From Pseudocercospora fijiensis CIRAD86 (Eukaryota; Ascomycota; Dothideomycetes; Mycosphaerellales; Mycosphaerellaceae), in assembly GCF_000340215.1 (NCBI RefSeq), contig NW_006921550.1:186001-250000 (forward strand): a DNA stretch of 64,000 nucleotides, written 5' to 3'. Position numbers and translations under genes: made by a program. Each line of letters opens with the position of its first letter. Position 1 is the stretch's first letter. This document shows positions 11,163 through 23,748 of this stretch, piece after piece. The notes beneath the pieces are model-generated. The model saw only the letters and a list, made by a program, of their open reading frames with translations. It was not told the DNA's origin and did no database searches.

Positions 11163-14100
11163 AAGTATATCAACCTATACAAGGGTGTAGATCGCGCCGC
11201 CATAGCGGCTAGGTTTGCAAGGCCGCTTAACTACTTCTATAGTTGTTTACAGGCTATATATGGACCGCTAAGAGGTCCAATCTCGAGCCGATTTGAAGCC
11301 TTATAATCGCATAGTATAGGCCTATAAATGAGGAGTTAGAATAAAGCCAAACTAGACCTTATCTAGAGGCCATTTCTACCTCTTATTTATCGACCTGTTC
11401 TACCTCTTCCTCGCGGTTACGTATTACGCTTGTTTCGACCTTATTGTCGCCAAATCCTACGCTCTTTACGATATATAAGAAACACCTCCCTTCTAAGGAT
11501 ATAGAAGCGTTACTTACTAAGCTCGAGGTAGAGCGGCCGGTATATATATATATCGCTCGTAAGGTCGATATAATGCTAAATATTGTAGTTTAAGAGCCCG
11601 TTTCTACTAAATATATATAATCGAAGGCGCCTATTCTTCTACCCTACCGGTAGTAAGGGTATGCGAATAGAAGGCTTCGAATACGACGAATATCGCTATT
11701 TCGTATCGAATATATAGTACTATAAGAACCGACCGAAGAAGCTATCTATTAACTCGGAAGGGCGATATTATCGACGACTCGGCCTCGAATATCGTATCTA
11801 TAAGCGCTATATAGACTATAACCGCGCAGATCGCATTTCGGAGGGTATTGTTGTTAGTAAGCAACGTAGGAAGGCGCGGCGGAAGCGTGTCGCGTACACA
11901 CTACTAGAACACGACTATATAGCGAAATTAACGATTATTAAGGTCTACGAGAAGCGACCTAATATCGAATTAGGCGAGTATCTCGATAATTGCGTACCGA
12001 AGGCTCTACCTACGAATATAACGGTTGTAAGGCCGGTTTACGTGCTTCTAAAGCCGCTTAGTTAGTATTACTCGTATAGTCTCGAGTTTGTCGATAGTTT
12101 AAAGGTCAATAATAGCGTAAAGGCCGTATAGAAGGATCTAATTGATTCTCGAGCCGGTAAGTAAGTTCTTAGCACTTTATACGCTTAGTAGTACTAACCA
12201 ATTTCTAGCAACTATCGCTTAGTTAGTTAATGAAATAAGAAGGCCTAAATAGCGCCAAATTTGGTATAATGCTAGAGCCGTTAATATTACTCGAGACCGT
12301 ATTAGTAGCGAGAATCGAGATGCCCTTAAACGACTAAGTAATAAGCGAAGAGAGGGTGCTAGATTAGCAGTTAGTAAGCAACTGAAGTAGGCGTACGAGT
12401 ACTTAAAGGCTAAATTCAGTAGCGGAAGCGGTTATATCGAGATAATTAAGTCTCGTAGAAGCGATAGAAAGCTATATAGAGGCCTTGTTTAGGCAGCGGA
12501 CTAGCAACTCCGAGCCCTTCGCAACTATAGTTCTTTATTCTTACTAGACTCAACCTATTATATAAACAAGCTCAAATAGCTATTGTCGACAATCTACGTA
12601 CGCAATAATTATCTCGAGTGGTTGCTAGCGGCTTATTTCCTTATAGATTACGAACAGGTATACCTAATTGAAACAGCTATCTCTAGGCTTCGAGAAATAG
12701 CTAAATTCGACTAGTATTACAAAGTTAGCGAATACGACGGTTATAGGAAGCACTATTACTTTAACAACGGTATATCTTCTAAAGCTAAAGATTAAGATTG
12801 TTTGAACTAGACCGAGCAGTCGGAATAGATACCCCTATAGTCAATTACTAACGACTTAGCGAGTAAGTAACTAGGGGTTATTTAAGCCCTATCTAACTGT
12901 AGCATCGTTTAACGCCTCTACTAACGACATCTCGTTAAGACCCTCGAGAAGCACTTTAAGCGCTTTCTAGTTACCTTCAAGGCAATAAACAAAGTACTAT
13001 TTATTGCTAGAGACTAAGAAGAATGCTAGCACTTTGTTGCTATTATAGAGGCCGACCTAAAGAGCTATAATACTATCTATTCGAGCGAGAAATTAGCCTA
13101 TTTGCGGACTAACTAGAAGGCTTCCGAGAGCGATCGATAGGCGACTTAGGCACGGCTCGGAGACCCGCTTTTAATAGCGGTTCGCACAACTAACCTACTA
13201 GAGGGATATTATGTATACCTAAAGCGCCGAGACAAGCGTTAAATACGCAAATAGAGCTTGCGAGGTACGTATTCGTCCCCTTCTTATAGTACTAACGGAA
13301 TTTTATATAAAAGCCGTTCTCCCTATAGTTCTTAGAACGGCCGAAATTCTCGGTTACGGCTGCGCTTAGTAATCTTCTTACTCTTCTACGACTTTATAGC
13401 TTCTTTATACAACAATAACTAACTATTATAGGTACGGTGCTATACCTAGTTCAGCTTGATAACTATATCCGCGAGCGCGTCCGTTAAAATAGCGTAGTTA
13501 ATAAGAATAGGTAGCTTCTAATATAGCGAGAAGAATAGACTCTAGCTTTCCGACAATTACCTCTCTTAGTATAGAAGAAGATAGCAGATAAGCTTATATA
13601 GTGCTATAACGATATTAACAACTATAAGCCTGCCTAGTAGATAGCTCTACCGGCTCTATACGACGATATATACACTAAGTGCTTCTGCTACTTCTAGCAT
13701 AGCTATTACCTGCCTTGCAAGTATATCTAGCGCTTTTATAAGCAAGGGAACAGTCGCCTTACTCTATACCGTTATAGGCTCTATATTAGTCGCTTCTAAG
13801 GACTAAATAGTAACCTCGTCTACCCTAAATAGCATAATACTAAGCTCATTATTAAAGATGATTAGTTAGCATAGGTTGTTAACGTTTATAAGGCTCTAGG
13901 AGTGTCTCGGAAGCGCTAGGTAAAGGACTACTTCTATTCTATATAAGAGGCAGTTGTATAGTCCTTCTTCCGCTTCTATAACTCGTAGTATTCCGGCCTT
14001 ACCGACGCTTAGTAATATAAGGCCCTTCTATAGTAGGTTACTAACTATATAACTAGCAACTAGACCGCTATAAAGGCCGATATACAATAGTAGCTTAACA

Positions 14101-15015
14101 ATAGCGCTAAGTAGGCTAAATTGACACCTCGTCGTAAAGCTAAGTAGCAATAGGTCGACGATAAGCCGTTACAACAACCTATCTTCCGTACGGCTCTATT
14201 ACTAACTCTACCCTTATTAGCTGCCTCTATAACTAACTTGGAGCTATTAAGGGCCCTGCTATATAGGCCTCGCATTATTATCGACGGCTATACCTTAACG
14301 GTCTACGGTCTACCTAATAGCAACGGCATTATTACTATCGATAGTAATAAAGACGCGCCGTACGAGAGTAACAGTAAGGACTTCTTCGAAGGCCTATCTA
14401 ACTTAGTACTGCTTCTTTACTTAACTCCGGCTCTAACTAAGTTAAGTCGATTGCCGCTATCTTCGTTAAACGACGCTAGCAAAAGTATCTAATACGATAA
14501 CGACGAGGCATTAAGGCATTTAGCTTAATATTTATCGCTATTGCTATTATATACTAATAAGGACACTTTACTCGATCTACTATAGCTATTAGGTGGCTCT
14601 TATAAGCCTTATCGTCGTTAGAAGCCTTCACTTAATAACGTAGTATCGCCTTCGAAACGCGCCTACGGAAGATTATATATAGTTGCACCTTACTTACCGC
14701 CTAGCACGGATTAATCCTCTCGTAAGCCGTCTCTTATACTAAGATAGCTACTAAAATGACGTATTTGAGAGGACACTATCGCTTCTAAGCGAGTGCAGTA
14801 GTGTGCCTAAGTGTAGGCGTAGACTTAGTCGTTTTCGAGCGAATACGGCTGTTCGGAACGTTAGAAATCCGAGGTAATTAGGTTGTATAGGGGGGGTTTG
14901 CAGTACCCCAATTTGTATACTAATTTACGTGGTTCTAGGGCACTTTACAGGGTCGTACGGAACCTTCGAAGTGCCCTGGAGCTACCTGAAATTTACTTCT
15001 TAGGTTGATCTACTT
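11163..15015 (+). mobile_element. RIP-mutated Mutator-like DNA transposon, copy 1
   Basis: A 3.85-kb element runs from AAGTATATCAACCT (11163-11176) to its inverse AGGTTGATCTACTT (15002-15015), a 14-bp terminal inverted repeat with one mismatch. The interior has lost CpA/TpG in favour of TpA and is full of TAG/TAA, as RIP produces, so no protein can be made. Reading through the stops on the plus strand gives remnant transposase sequence: an RHLVKTLEKHFKRF stretch near 12930-12970 and a Cys pair followed by LPCKYI near 13680-13730. Copy 2 keeps CKHI at that place, so the original was C-x-C...C-x-H, the SWIM zinc finger typical of MULE transposases. No matching target-site duplication is visible. 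The left end is 247 bp from the DUF1765 start. Family call moderate; element and RIP call strong. Confidence 0.75.
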
Positions 15016-16625
15016 GGACCGTTTGTTCTCGCCGAACTGCATGGCCGAAGCAACGGAACTGACATGATAGCGACTTCATGATCGCTGCAGCCGGATGGTG
15101 AAGGCTCCCACATCTTATTCCCACGCAACTGCGAAGTGAACATTCAATAATAGAATAATGTTGCTCAGCCTGGGTCACCAGACTGAAAGGTTGAAGTTCC
15201 GAGAATGCCTGTCCGAATCATTTCAATGTATTCTATCGCCTTTCAGGGATGGCTGTTTGAATCCGTCAGGGCCAAGCACTTCCATCGACCTTTTCCGGAA
15301 TATGGTTGAAGAGTAGTCTCGAGTTCGGCGCGTCTCTTCTTTTCCGACAGACTAATAAACGTCCAAGGTCCAGTCAAGAGCTCTGGGAAGAATAATCGTG
15401 CTTGTCGTGCCCATGTGCGACCCGCGTTGAAGCGCAAGGATTTGCAGGAGGCTCGAAGTCAAATTCCTGGCGCTCATCTTCTGTCATCTGTCTTCGGTGT
15501 CTTGTGATAAGATGTGGAGTTAAAACTCGAGTATCCTGTTGGGACGAGGATAGCCTTGATGAGGCCCAGGAGCTCCCGCTTACTGTATATGCGGCGGTGG
15601 ACTCCTCGAGAGAAAGATCCTGCTCTGGCATTGCTCGACCTTCTGTGAACGCGGTGATCGATCGTTCCTTCAGTAACTCGGACGAGAGAAGCGATTGAGA
15701 GATTGACAGCTGAGAAACCTTCGAGCATTTCCAGATACGTTGCAAGAAAAGAGAGGGGTGGTCAGAATAAATGCAAGGCTCTATCAAAATCGACAGAAGT
15801 CTGCGGATCGATTTGCAGTACGATGGCTTCTCATGAAGATACGAAGCTTTTGGCAACAATACCTAATAACAATGGACCCGGAAGCATTTCGACACCTTGG
15901 GCAACTTACTCGCGTGGTCATTTGAATGTAGGTAGGTCATGTGACTACCATTTGCGAGCAATATCGAGCGCCGACTTGCATGCCGTGTTGGGGTGCATAC
16001 AACAGACATTCTTGGTGCCTGACTTAGACTAGACCTTATTGTCATAGCAACTTGCGGTAAGGGCCAGTGTGATGGGTGTCAGTCTTCAGGATTCTGCTTC
16101 ATTGACGCCGCGTGGAAACGGCGTGCGTCGCGCTCCAGATGGCCGCACACACTGGCAGCAGGCCACTCTCTCTAAGCTGAACGACCGAAGCAGGTGTTGA
16201 TGAATACGATCGGCCAAATCATGGAAGACGCCACGTCCATGCTTGTAGGATATCTTGGGACGAAGAAGAGGCGAGAGAAAGCAGAAGCTGGACTGCTGAG
16301 TGGTGATGTGTCCGTATTTGATAGAACAGCGGGTATATGTTGGGCGGTGTCGCTGTCGCTCTAGTGAAGTAGTGAAGAGTGAACAATTTGAGAGTGGTGT
16401 GGTATAGGAAGGCCGGCAGCTTGTAGGAACAAATGTCCATTTCAGCCTGTTGCTTGCAGAATCCCCAATAAGTAGGACGTTCCTCGTGCACTGGCCGTTG
16501 CCGCTTTCACAGGCGTGTCGTTCTTCACTTCACAAGGCCTCTTGACGGCTTTTGATGTGTGAGGGTGTCAGGGTGATGAGGTTGCTGCCGAGACTGCTTG
16601 GGGGGGGGGGGGGGGGGTGCTTTGA
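15016..16625. other. unique DNA between two transposons, no convincing gene
   Basis: Base composition returns to that of gene-bearing DNA, without RIP signature. The best candidate is a minus-strand frame from an ATG at 15631 to 15374 (about 85 codons, Ser/Thr-rich, ending HDKHDYSSQSS), but it resembles nothing I know and a plus-strand frame overlaps it. The frame at 16219-16491 minus is likewise unsupported. The segment may hold decayed coding sequence. Confidence 0.4.
16600..16617 (+). repeat. homopolymer run of 18 G
   Basis: Eighteen consecutive G lie 8 bp left of the Harbinger element's target-site duplication. The run could be a real simple repeat or an assembly/base-calling artefact. 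Confidence 0.85.
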
Positions 16626-16989
16626 GGCCGAGTCTACTTTCCAGCGATTATAGCATAATCCGTCGGATTATAGAAGCTACAATAACCAGTGTAGATTATA
16701 CGCTTTTAATAACCGGTTATAAGTAGACAATGCTAGGTGTTATAACCTATATAATAAGCCGCCGCGGCGTATACGGCTCGGCTCTATAGCTCTTTAATAA
16801 TATAGTCTACTATCTACCTCTTACAGTAGTTAATAAAGGAAACGAGGCGGTGTATAGCTACGGTATAGAAAATCGGCGTACGAAGGGCGGTAAGGACGAG
16901 CGCTCGTTCGGAGGTGCTTCTTAGTATAGTCTACTATATAAATATATAGTTAGTCGAGCAGTTAGTCTCTTAGTTTAAAGCTATTAGAA

Positions 16990-18130
16990 TACTAATACTA
17001 TAGTGTCTCAATTAAGCGATTCTTAGGCTTCTTAGCAGCTACCGCCGAAGACGCCTATAACTAAGACTAAGGCTAAGGCGAAGGCCTCTCGGAAGCGTAT
17101 AGCGATAGCGATACTAATTGTCGATAATAGTAATAGCAAGTAGCGGAAGACGCCTTCGTATTAGACTCCGGAGCAAACTAAGTACTTCCTCGAGCAATTG
17201 AATAAGCTAAAGAAGGTCGGCCGTAGCACTAAGGCTAATAACTTCTAGTTGCCGGACCTACGAGACGTAGTAACGTTAATTAATAACAAATATAGTATAG
17301 ACCGTATAGCTAAATAGTTGAAGAACAAGTGGTCTTCTATTAAGCGCGATTAGGGTATATAGATTGCTTATTTAAAGTATATAAGCGGCTAGAATAGTAT
17401 GCCTCCGATAGCCGACTCGGACGTAGAAGACGCTCATTTCGACGATAATCTAAGGTGTACTAGCTTCCGTAACGAACTACCTAAGTTCTATAATATTATA
17501 GAAGAGCTAATCGGCTCGGAGATAGCTATAGGCGACTATATAATATCTAACGATACTCTTAGAGAGAGTAAGGCGAGTAAGGAGTCCGAGGTTAAGGTAA
17601 CCGCTACGGACGTCGCTGCTACGCCTTTTACGGAAGAATAGCTAATAGTGCTACGTACGGCGAAGGCGGAGGAAAAGTACTAGAAGAGGATGTAGAAGGA
17701 GGCTAATCGGGTTTATAAGAAGGCGGACGAGGTAAACGAGAAGAATCTAACTATTATAAAGTCGTTATAGAAGGCCTTCGAGCCTATAGTATTAATAGTC
17801 GCGGAGGTAGTAAAAGATAGTAAGGAAGAGCGTGCTCTAGCGAAGAAACTAGCGGACGAGCAACGCGCTAATGCGCTAGCGGCTGCTAATGCTAGTTCAA
17901 TTGTTAGCAACGTTACAAAGCGGCTATTAGATAAGAAGACCTTTAAGGATCTAGACATACCGTCGGCTAATCGGATGTTATTAGTACACGAAGTCGCGAA
18001 GAAGAATAGGGAGTTTGACTATTATAAGGTCGCTTCGAGTATAAACTAGGAGCAGTTCGAGGAGTACTTCCTAGCCGTATTAACGGACATTAAGTCTAAT
18101 ATCAGACAGAATACATATCTGCAGTAGATA
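16990..18130 (+). pseudogene. Harbinger Myb/SANT-like DNA-binding protein, RIP-inactivated
   Basis: Reading through many TAG/TAA stops gives a fungal Myb/SANT-like domain (TPEQTKYFLEQLNKL...LPDLRDVVTLI...LKNKWSSIKRD), then an acidic linker (PIADSDVEDAHFDD) and a Lys/Glu/Ala-rich coiled-coil-like region (about 17,650-17,920). In PIF/Harbinger elements this second protein binds the ends and helps bring the transposase into the nucleus. An open stretch at 17399-17641 survives by chance. Confidence 0.75.
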
Positions 18131-18559
18131 GAAGGTAGATACGTACTATTAGGATACAGACAATAGGTTATTATTTAGAGGAACAGTTAGAAATAGTAGG
18201 ACAAGTATGTATTTAGTACTAACTCGATATAAGAATTCGTAGATTAGGCGCAGAATTTTAGGGCAAATATACGCTAACGGCTATACTATTGATTTGTATA
18301 GAGGTGTTGTTAATTTTTACTAACAAATTGCGGTTACGTACGGGGTGCTATTATATGCAAAAAAGGCATATCCTATTAACTCGAACTCTAACCTTATAGA
18401 AGTACTACTAAGACCCCGCTATTTTAACGTACGAGAATTTCGAGGTAGGCTATCTAGAGGTAACAATATTGTCCGAATATAACGGTTAAATCGTAGAAAC
18501 AGCTTCCTTACTAAATTCCTTACTAAAAGCAGTATATATTGTTCCTAGTAATATGCGAC

Positions 18560-19760
18560 GACTATATTACATCCTCCGCTATACCTTTACTAGCACTTCT
18601 TGCTTCTGCGCCCTTATATCTAGCCCTATTCTCGACTAATACGTCTCGTAATTAGCTATTATCTACTTCGATATCCTATTACGATAATCGGCGTAACTCT
18701 CGTCGTTAACCTCTTTAGTATAGCGCCTATTATCGACGTAAACCTCCGCCGTCGAATCCGCCTCTCGAGCGGCTTCTAGCTCCTAATCTAAAGGAACGAG
18801 ACCTAGCTTAGAAGACAGCGGTTGTCGACTGTTAGAAAGGATAAAGTTATAGATAATATAGTAGGCGATAACAAAGCGACTTTATTAAGCAATTAGCTAG
18901 GTATTTAGACATTCCTTAATAATCTAGAACCTCCGGTTTATAATACTAAACGCCCGCTCGATATAGTTGCGGAGCTAAGTATAGCGGAGGTTGTATAACT
19001 CCTTATAATTCGTAGGTCGCTCTTCCGCCTCGCCTTACTTACGAAGGTAATATCGAGTCTTCTAATATAGTACGAGAAGCCGTAGATCTTTGAAGGAATA
19101 ACTACTATCGGCGAGATAGAAGTAGCCCTCTAGTACGTCGAAGCCTAACTAATAAGCCTTCCTTAATATAGTGCTATCTGTCGCTAACCCTTTGTATCTA
19201 GGTATAACAAATAGAAAGCGCAACGAAGAGTTATAGGCCGCTATTATATTCTACGCAATGTAACCCTTCCTATAACGCTATATATTAGCCTTAATCTTCG
19301 GTATGCTAGCCTGTAATAGAGTGCCGTTAATAGCGCCTATAACACCTTTAAAGTATAGCTAGAATTTGCCTCTGTCGGTACCCTTAGACTATAGCGGCCT
19401 ATCGTCCTTATTCTATAGCAATTTAATCCAGTCCTTTGCTATACGATAGAAGTAACGCGATAAGGCATAGATTATCCTTCTTAGAGTCTCCTTCGTAATA
19501 CTAAAGTTATTAGCAAGGATAGTTAAGCTCTAATTATACGCTATTGCGACTAGAAATAGGACTACTCTTGCCTCTACTAAATACTTCTTGCCTTCTAGTC
19601 TATACTTCCTTAACTCGTAGATTAACGCTCGTAGTACCGGTTGCCTTAACCTCGTATGCTCGTAATAGTATCTCTTCGGTCTATTTAATACTCGAAACGC
19701 CTCTTTCTCTAACCGATTACGCTCTACCTATACCGTCGGACGTCTAGGTAGTCGATATAC
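18560..19760 (-). pseudogene. Harbinger DDE transposase, RIP-inactivated
   Basis: Minus-strand translation through stops gives the hallmark Harbinger nuclease: ATDSTILRKA, then GFDVLEGYFYLADSSYSF, NYKELYNLR, RNYIERAFSIINRRF, and AYYIIYNF at the end (DDE_Tnp_4 type). Several catalytic-region codons are changed to TAG/TAA. The gene converges on the Myb/SANT-like gene of the same element. Confidence 0.85.
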
Positions 19761-20169
19761 CGCGCGGCGGCGCAATTTGGGCGGTTCTTCTAGTAATAGC
19801 GGTATTGTAGCGGAAATCGCGCTTACCGATAACACCGTTACTAGTAGGCGCTCTATTTCTATCTCTTCCGACCCTCCTATATCTTCTCGACTACTATACT
19901 ATCGAATTAGCGACTTTAGAAAGAGGTAGATACTACGGCGCTAGGCGGAAGGCTAATTCGCGTACGGATAGGCGTAAAACTACCTCTTAACCTAGTTTTG
20001 CTAATTATACTATATATAGTATAATCTTAGCGAGATTACGAGTATAGCGAGACATCTATAATATTACAATCGATTATAATAAGACGGCACGAGTTGTTAG
20101 AAGAGGGGCTATAATCTACGCGGCTATATAGACAGATTATGCCGTAATCGCTGGAAAGTAGACTCGGCC

Positions 20170-20610
20170 TGATGTGATGTCTCCCGAGAAGGACCCGCGT
20201 CGCAGCCCGCGCGTTGGCTGGTTGGTTGTGGGGTGGGGGAGGTGAGACAGGCTCGGCGACGGAGCGATGAATAATCAGGTACATCTCCTCACCGACACCA
20301 CTTTCAGCCATCTTACGATTCAGCACTGCACTGCGTGAAACAGGCGTCGTCGTCACGCATATCACCTGATCCGATCTGTGATCCGCGCTGCCTGCCATCA
20401 GCCATCAGCGACGTGCCGCCAAGCTCTCTCGATGCTCCGCTCCGCTCCGCACCTCGAACACAGCCCGGCATAGCTTTGGGCCACGCCTCGGCGCATTGGG
20501 AACGTTGGACGACTTGACCTTCGACGCGCCACGACGCACCCTCCCGTACTGGCTGACCTGCCCTAGCACGTAGCTGCCCTGGAGGCGCTGCGTATCCGCC
20601 ATCAGCGACC
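20170..20610. other. promoter side of the AP-2 alpha gene
   Basis: It begins with the TGA duplication of the Harbinger insertion, so that transposon sits only 0.44 kb upstream of the adaptin start codon. The sequence is GC-richer and free of RIP signature. Minus-strand frames here are shadows of no known family. Confidence 0.45.
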
Positions 20611-23513
20611 ATGTCGGCCGCAGCTTCTGCGTTGTTCAGTAGGGGCGGCAGCTCCGGGAAGGACAACACTATGCGAGGGCTGGTGTCCTTCATAGCAGAT
20701 CTCAGAAATGCAAGAGCGCGAGAGCTGGAAGAGAAGCGCATCAACAAGGAGCTTGCCAACATTCGACAGAAGTTCAAGGCCGGCAATCTGACAGGCTACG
20801 ACAAGAAGAAATACGTCTGCAAGCTCTTGTACATCTATATTCTGGGCTGGAATGTCGACTTCGGCCACCTCGAGGCTGTGAATCTGATTTCGGCCAATAA
20901 GTATTCGGAAAAGCAGATCGGCTACCTGGCTGTCACCTTGTTTCTCCACGAGCAGCACGAGCTGTTACACCTGGTCGTGAACAGCATACGAAAGGATCTT
21001 GCCGATCATAATGAGCTCAATAATTGCTTGGCGCTACATGCCATCGCCAACGTGGGCGGCAAGGAAATGGGAGAGGCGCTCTGCTCAGAGGTCCACAGAC
21101 TGCTGATATCGCCAGCGAGCAAGCCATTCGTGAAGAAGAAGGCTGCGCTGACCTTGCTGAGACTTTACCGGAAAGTGCCTACCATTGTGCAGCCGGAATG
21201 GGCGGAGCGCATAATAGCCATCATGGACGATCCAGATCTCGGAGTAGCCCTGTCCGTCACATCTCTGGTCATGGCTTTGGCGCAGGACAACCCCGATGCA
21301 TTCAGAGGAAGCTACGTGAAAGCGGCGCAGAGACTTCGAAAAATGCTCATCGACCACGACTATTCAGGCGACTACGTATACTACAAGGTCCCTTGTCCAT
21401 GGCTCCAGGTCAAGTTCCTGCGACTCATGCAATATTTCCCTCCATCAGAAGACTCACACTTACGACAGCTCATGCGTGACTCATTACAGGCCATACTTGA
21501 CAATGCCATGGAATCATCCAAGAATGTACAGCAAAACAATGCACAGAATGCGGTGCTCTTTGAAGCGATTAACCTCATCATCCATCTGGATACAGAACGA
21601 GATTTGATGGTGCAGATATCAACAAAGCTCGGAAAGTTCATTGGATCTAGAGAGACCAATGTGCGATATCTGGGATTGGAGGCCATGACGCATCTCGCTG
21701 TGCGAGCAGAGACCCTCGATCCGATCAAGAAGCATCAGGACATCATTATTGGTTCGCTGCGAGACAGAGATATCACTGTGCGACGGCAAGGTCTCGATCT
21801 CCTTTACAGCATGTGCGACTCTACAAATTCGCAGAAGATTGTGCATGAACTGCTCAAGTACTTGTCATCTGCCGACTATGCCATTCGGGAAGAAATGGTG
21901 CTCAAGATCGCCATTCTTACGGAAAAGTACGCCACAGACGTGAAGTGGTACGTCGATATATCCATGCGACTCATCGCAATGGCTGGTGATCATGTCAGCG
22001 ACGAGGTCTGGCAAAGAATCATTCAGATTGTGACAAACAACGATGAGTTGCAAGTCTACGCAGCACAAAACATTTTGCAGTACTGCAAAGCAGAGCTCTG
22101 TCATGAGACACTGGTCAAGATTGGCAGCTACATTCTGGGAGAGTTTGGACATCTTATCGCAGACACGAAAGGCTGCAGTCCGATCGAACAGTTTTTGGCA
22201 TTACAAGCAAAGTTCGCCTCATCACCTCCCACTACGCGAGCTATGATTTTATCGGCCTTCATCAAGTTTGTCAACCTCTTTCCCGAGATTCGGCCGCAGC
22301 TCCTGCAAGCTTTCAGGACGTATAGCCACTCTTTGGATTCCGAGCTTCAGCAGAGAGCATGCGAGTACTTGGCTATCGCCACCATGCCCTCGGACGAGAT
22401 GCTGAGAACAATTTGTGATGAGATGCCGCCTTTCCCAGAGCGAGAGTCTGCTTTGCTCACCCGACTTGACAAGAAGAGTGGCACTGCTGGTGACAAGCGA
22501 ACATGGGCAATCACAGCGAAGGATGGTCTGCCTACAGTCGGTCGGAGTGCAACGCTAAAGCGCAATTTCTCCAACTCGGCGACTGCCACTTTATCAGCGA
22601 ATGGCTCGAATGTTGTCAATGGAACAAATGGCACCCATGCTAACGGTGGTGCGAAGGCACCTATCGATGAGCTCGCGGGTCTCGATCTGGCACCCAACTT
22701 TGCTAGTGCGCAATATTTGTCGCCTGATTGGGAGCCAGGATTCAATCGACTACTGATGCGAACTGAAGGCATCTTGTACGAAGATGTGCAGCTGCAGATC
22801 GGCCTTCGAAGTGAGTACCGAAGTGAAGTAGGCTGCATCATCCTCTATTTCAGCAACAAGTCGTCGGCTGCGATACAATCCTTCACCGCAACACTTGACA
22901 ACCCATCCTCCGAGAACTTGAAAGCAGACATTAAGAGTCTGCCTGAGACGAGAGTGCATCCCGGTGAACAGACACAGATGATGATCATTCTCACCGCAAA
23001 CGGACCATTCACCGATGCGCCCACGATACGCATCTCATATATGGCTGGTGCACTGCAAGCGCTGACACTCAAGCTCCCTGTGACACTCCACAAATACATG
23101 GATGGAGCCGTATTGAGCTCCGATGACTTCTTCAAGCGCTGGAAGCAAATAGGCGGCGCTCCACGAGAGGCACAGAAGATCTTCCAGGGATACGATTTGT
23201 CGGGAGACAATACCCGAAGACTGCTCACAGGCTTTAAATGGGGCATATTGGACGGCGTGGATCCGAATCCGAAGAACTTTGTAGGCGCGACGGTCCTGCA
23301 CACAAACGGAGGGAAGTATGGATGCCTGCTGAGACTGGAACCAAATATGGAGAACAAGGTGAGCTCAAATGAGCACCCAGTCACTGGCAGCATTTGGTTA
23401 CTAACTTAGTCCTGCAGATGTATCGCCTTACTATCCGAGCCACGGATGAGGCTGTGCCGCCGGTATTGCTGAAGCACATGGTAGAACGCTTCACGCAGCC
23501 ATTTCCGCAATGA
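20611..23513 (+). CDS. APL3: AP-2 complex subunit alpha (alpha-adaptin)
   Basis: Two exons, 20611-23358 and 23418-23513, encode about 947 residues. Alpha-adaptin is a large subunit of the AP-2 clathrin adaptor that gathers cargo at the plasma membrane for endocytosis. The N-terminus has the diagnostic MRGLVSFIADLRNARARELEEKRINKELANIRQKF, then YDKKKYVCKLLYIYILGWNVDFGH and the armadillo-like trunk. A Ser/Asn/Gly-rich hinge follows near residues 640-690 (NGSNVVNGTNGTHANGG), and the C-terminal ear ends MYRLTIRATDEAVPPVLLKH. The single 59-bp intron (gtgagc...cctgcag) is required: without it the protein would run into an unrelated tail and stop at 23409. Length fits the family. Confidence 0.96.
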
Positions 23514-23748
23514 CCCAATACCCATGCATTATTGCGAAATGGTAAGCATCGGAGGAGTGTGCCCAGGGAGCGTGTTGAGATACCACTTGTGTAGCGTTTC
23601 AAACTTCGATTGTACAGATATGGATAAGCATGAGATAAGCATGAAAGCAGAAAGAATGTTCATTGCCAGCGTCATCCAAAACGTCGGAGCGAAACAACGC
23701 CGCAAACACCAACGCTTACAATCAAATCAAGAGCCAGTAAGCAATTGG

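Larger units (their letters stand above)
16626..20169. mobile_element. complete RIP-mutated PIF/Harbinger transposon
   Basis: The element is bounded by 35-bp terminal inverted repeats beginning GGCCGAGTCTACTTTCCAGC (16626-16660 and, inverted, 20135-20169) with two mismatches, and is flanked by a 3-bp duplication TGA (16623-16625 and 20170-20172), the target-site size of the superfamily. It holds the usual two genes, here in opposite orientation and converging, both riddled with TAG/TAA from CpA-to-TpA change. The plus-strand gene (about 17.0-18.1 kb) is a Myb/SANT-like protein (TPEQTKYFLEQLNKL, then LKNKWSSIKRD). The minus-strand gene (about 19.76-18.56 kb) is the DDE transposase. The length of 3.54 kb suits a full-length autonomous element before mutation. 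Confidence 0.93.

Noticed and set aside
17399..17641. Independent 80-residue gene
   Set aside because: It is a stop-free fragment of the Harbinger Myb/SANT-like gene.
22347..22841. Long minus-strand frame opposite AP-2 alpha (also 22845-23393)
   Set aside because: These are antisense shadows of a well-conserved adaptin coding region.
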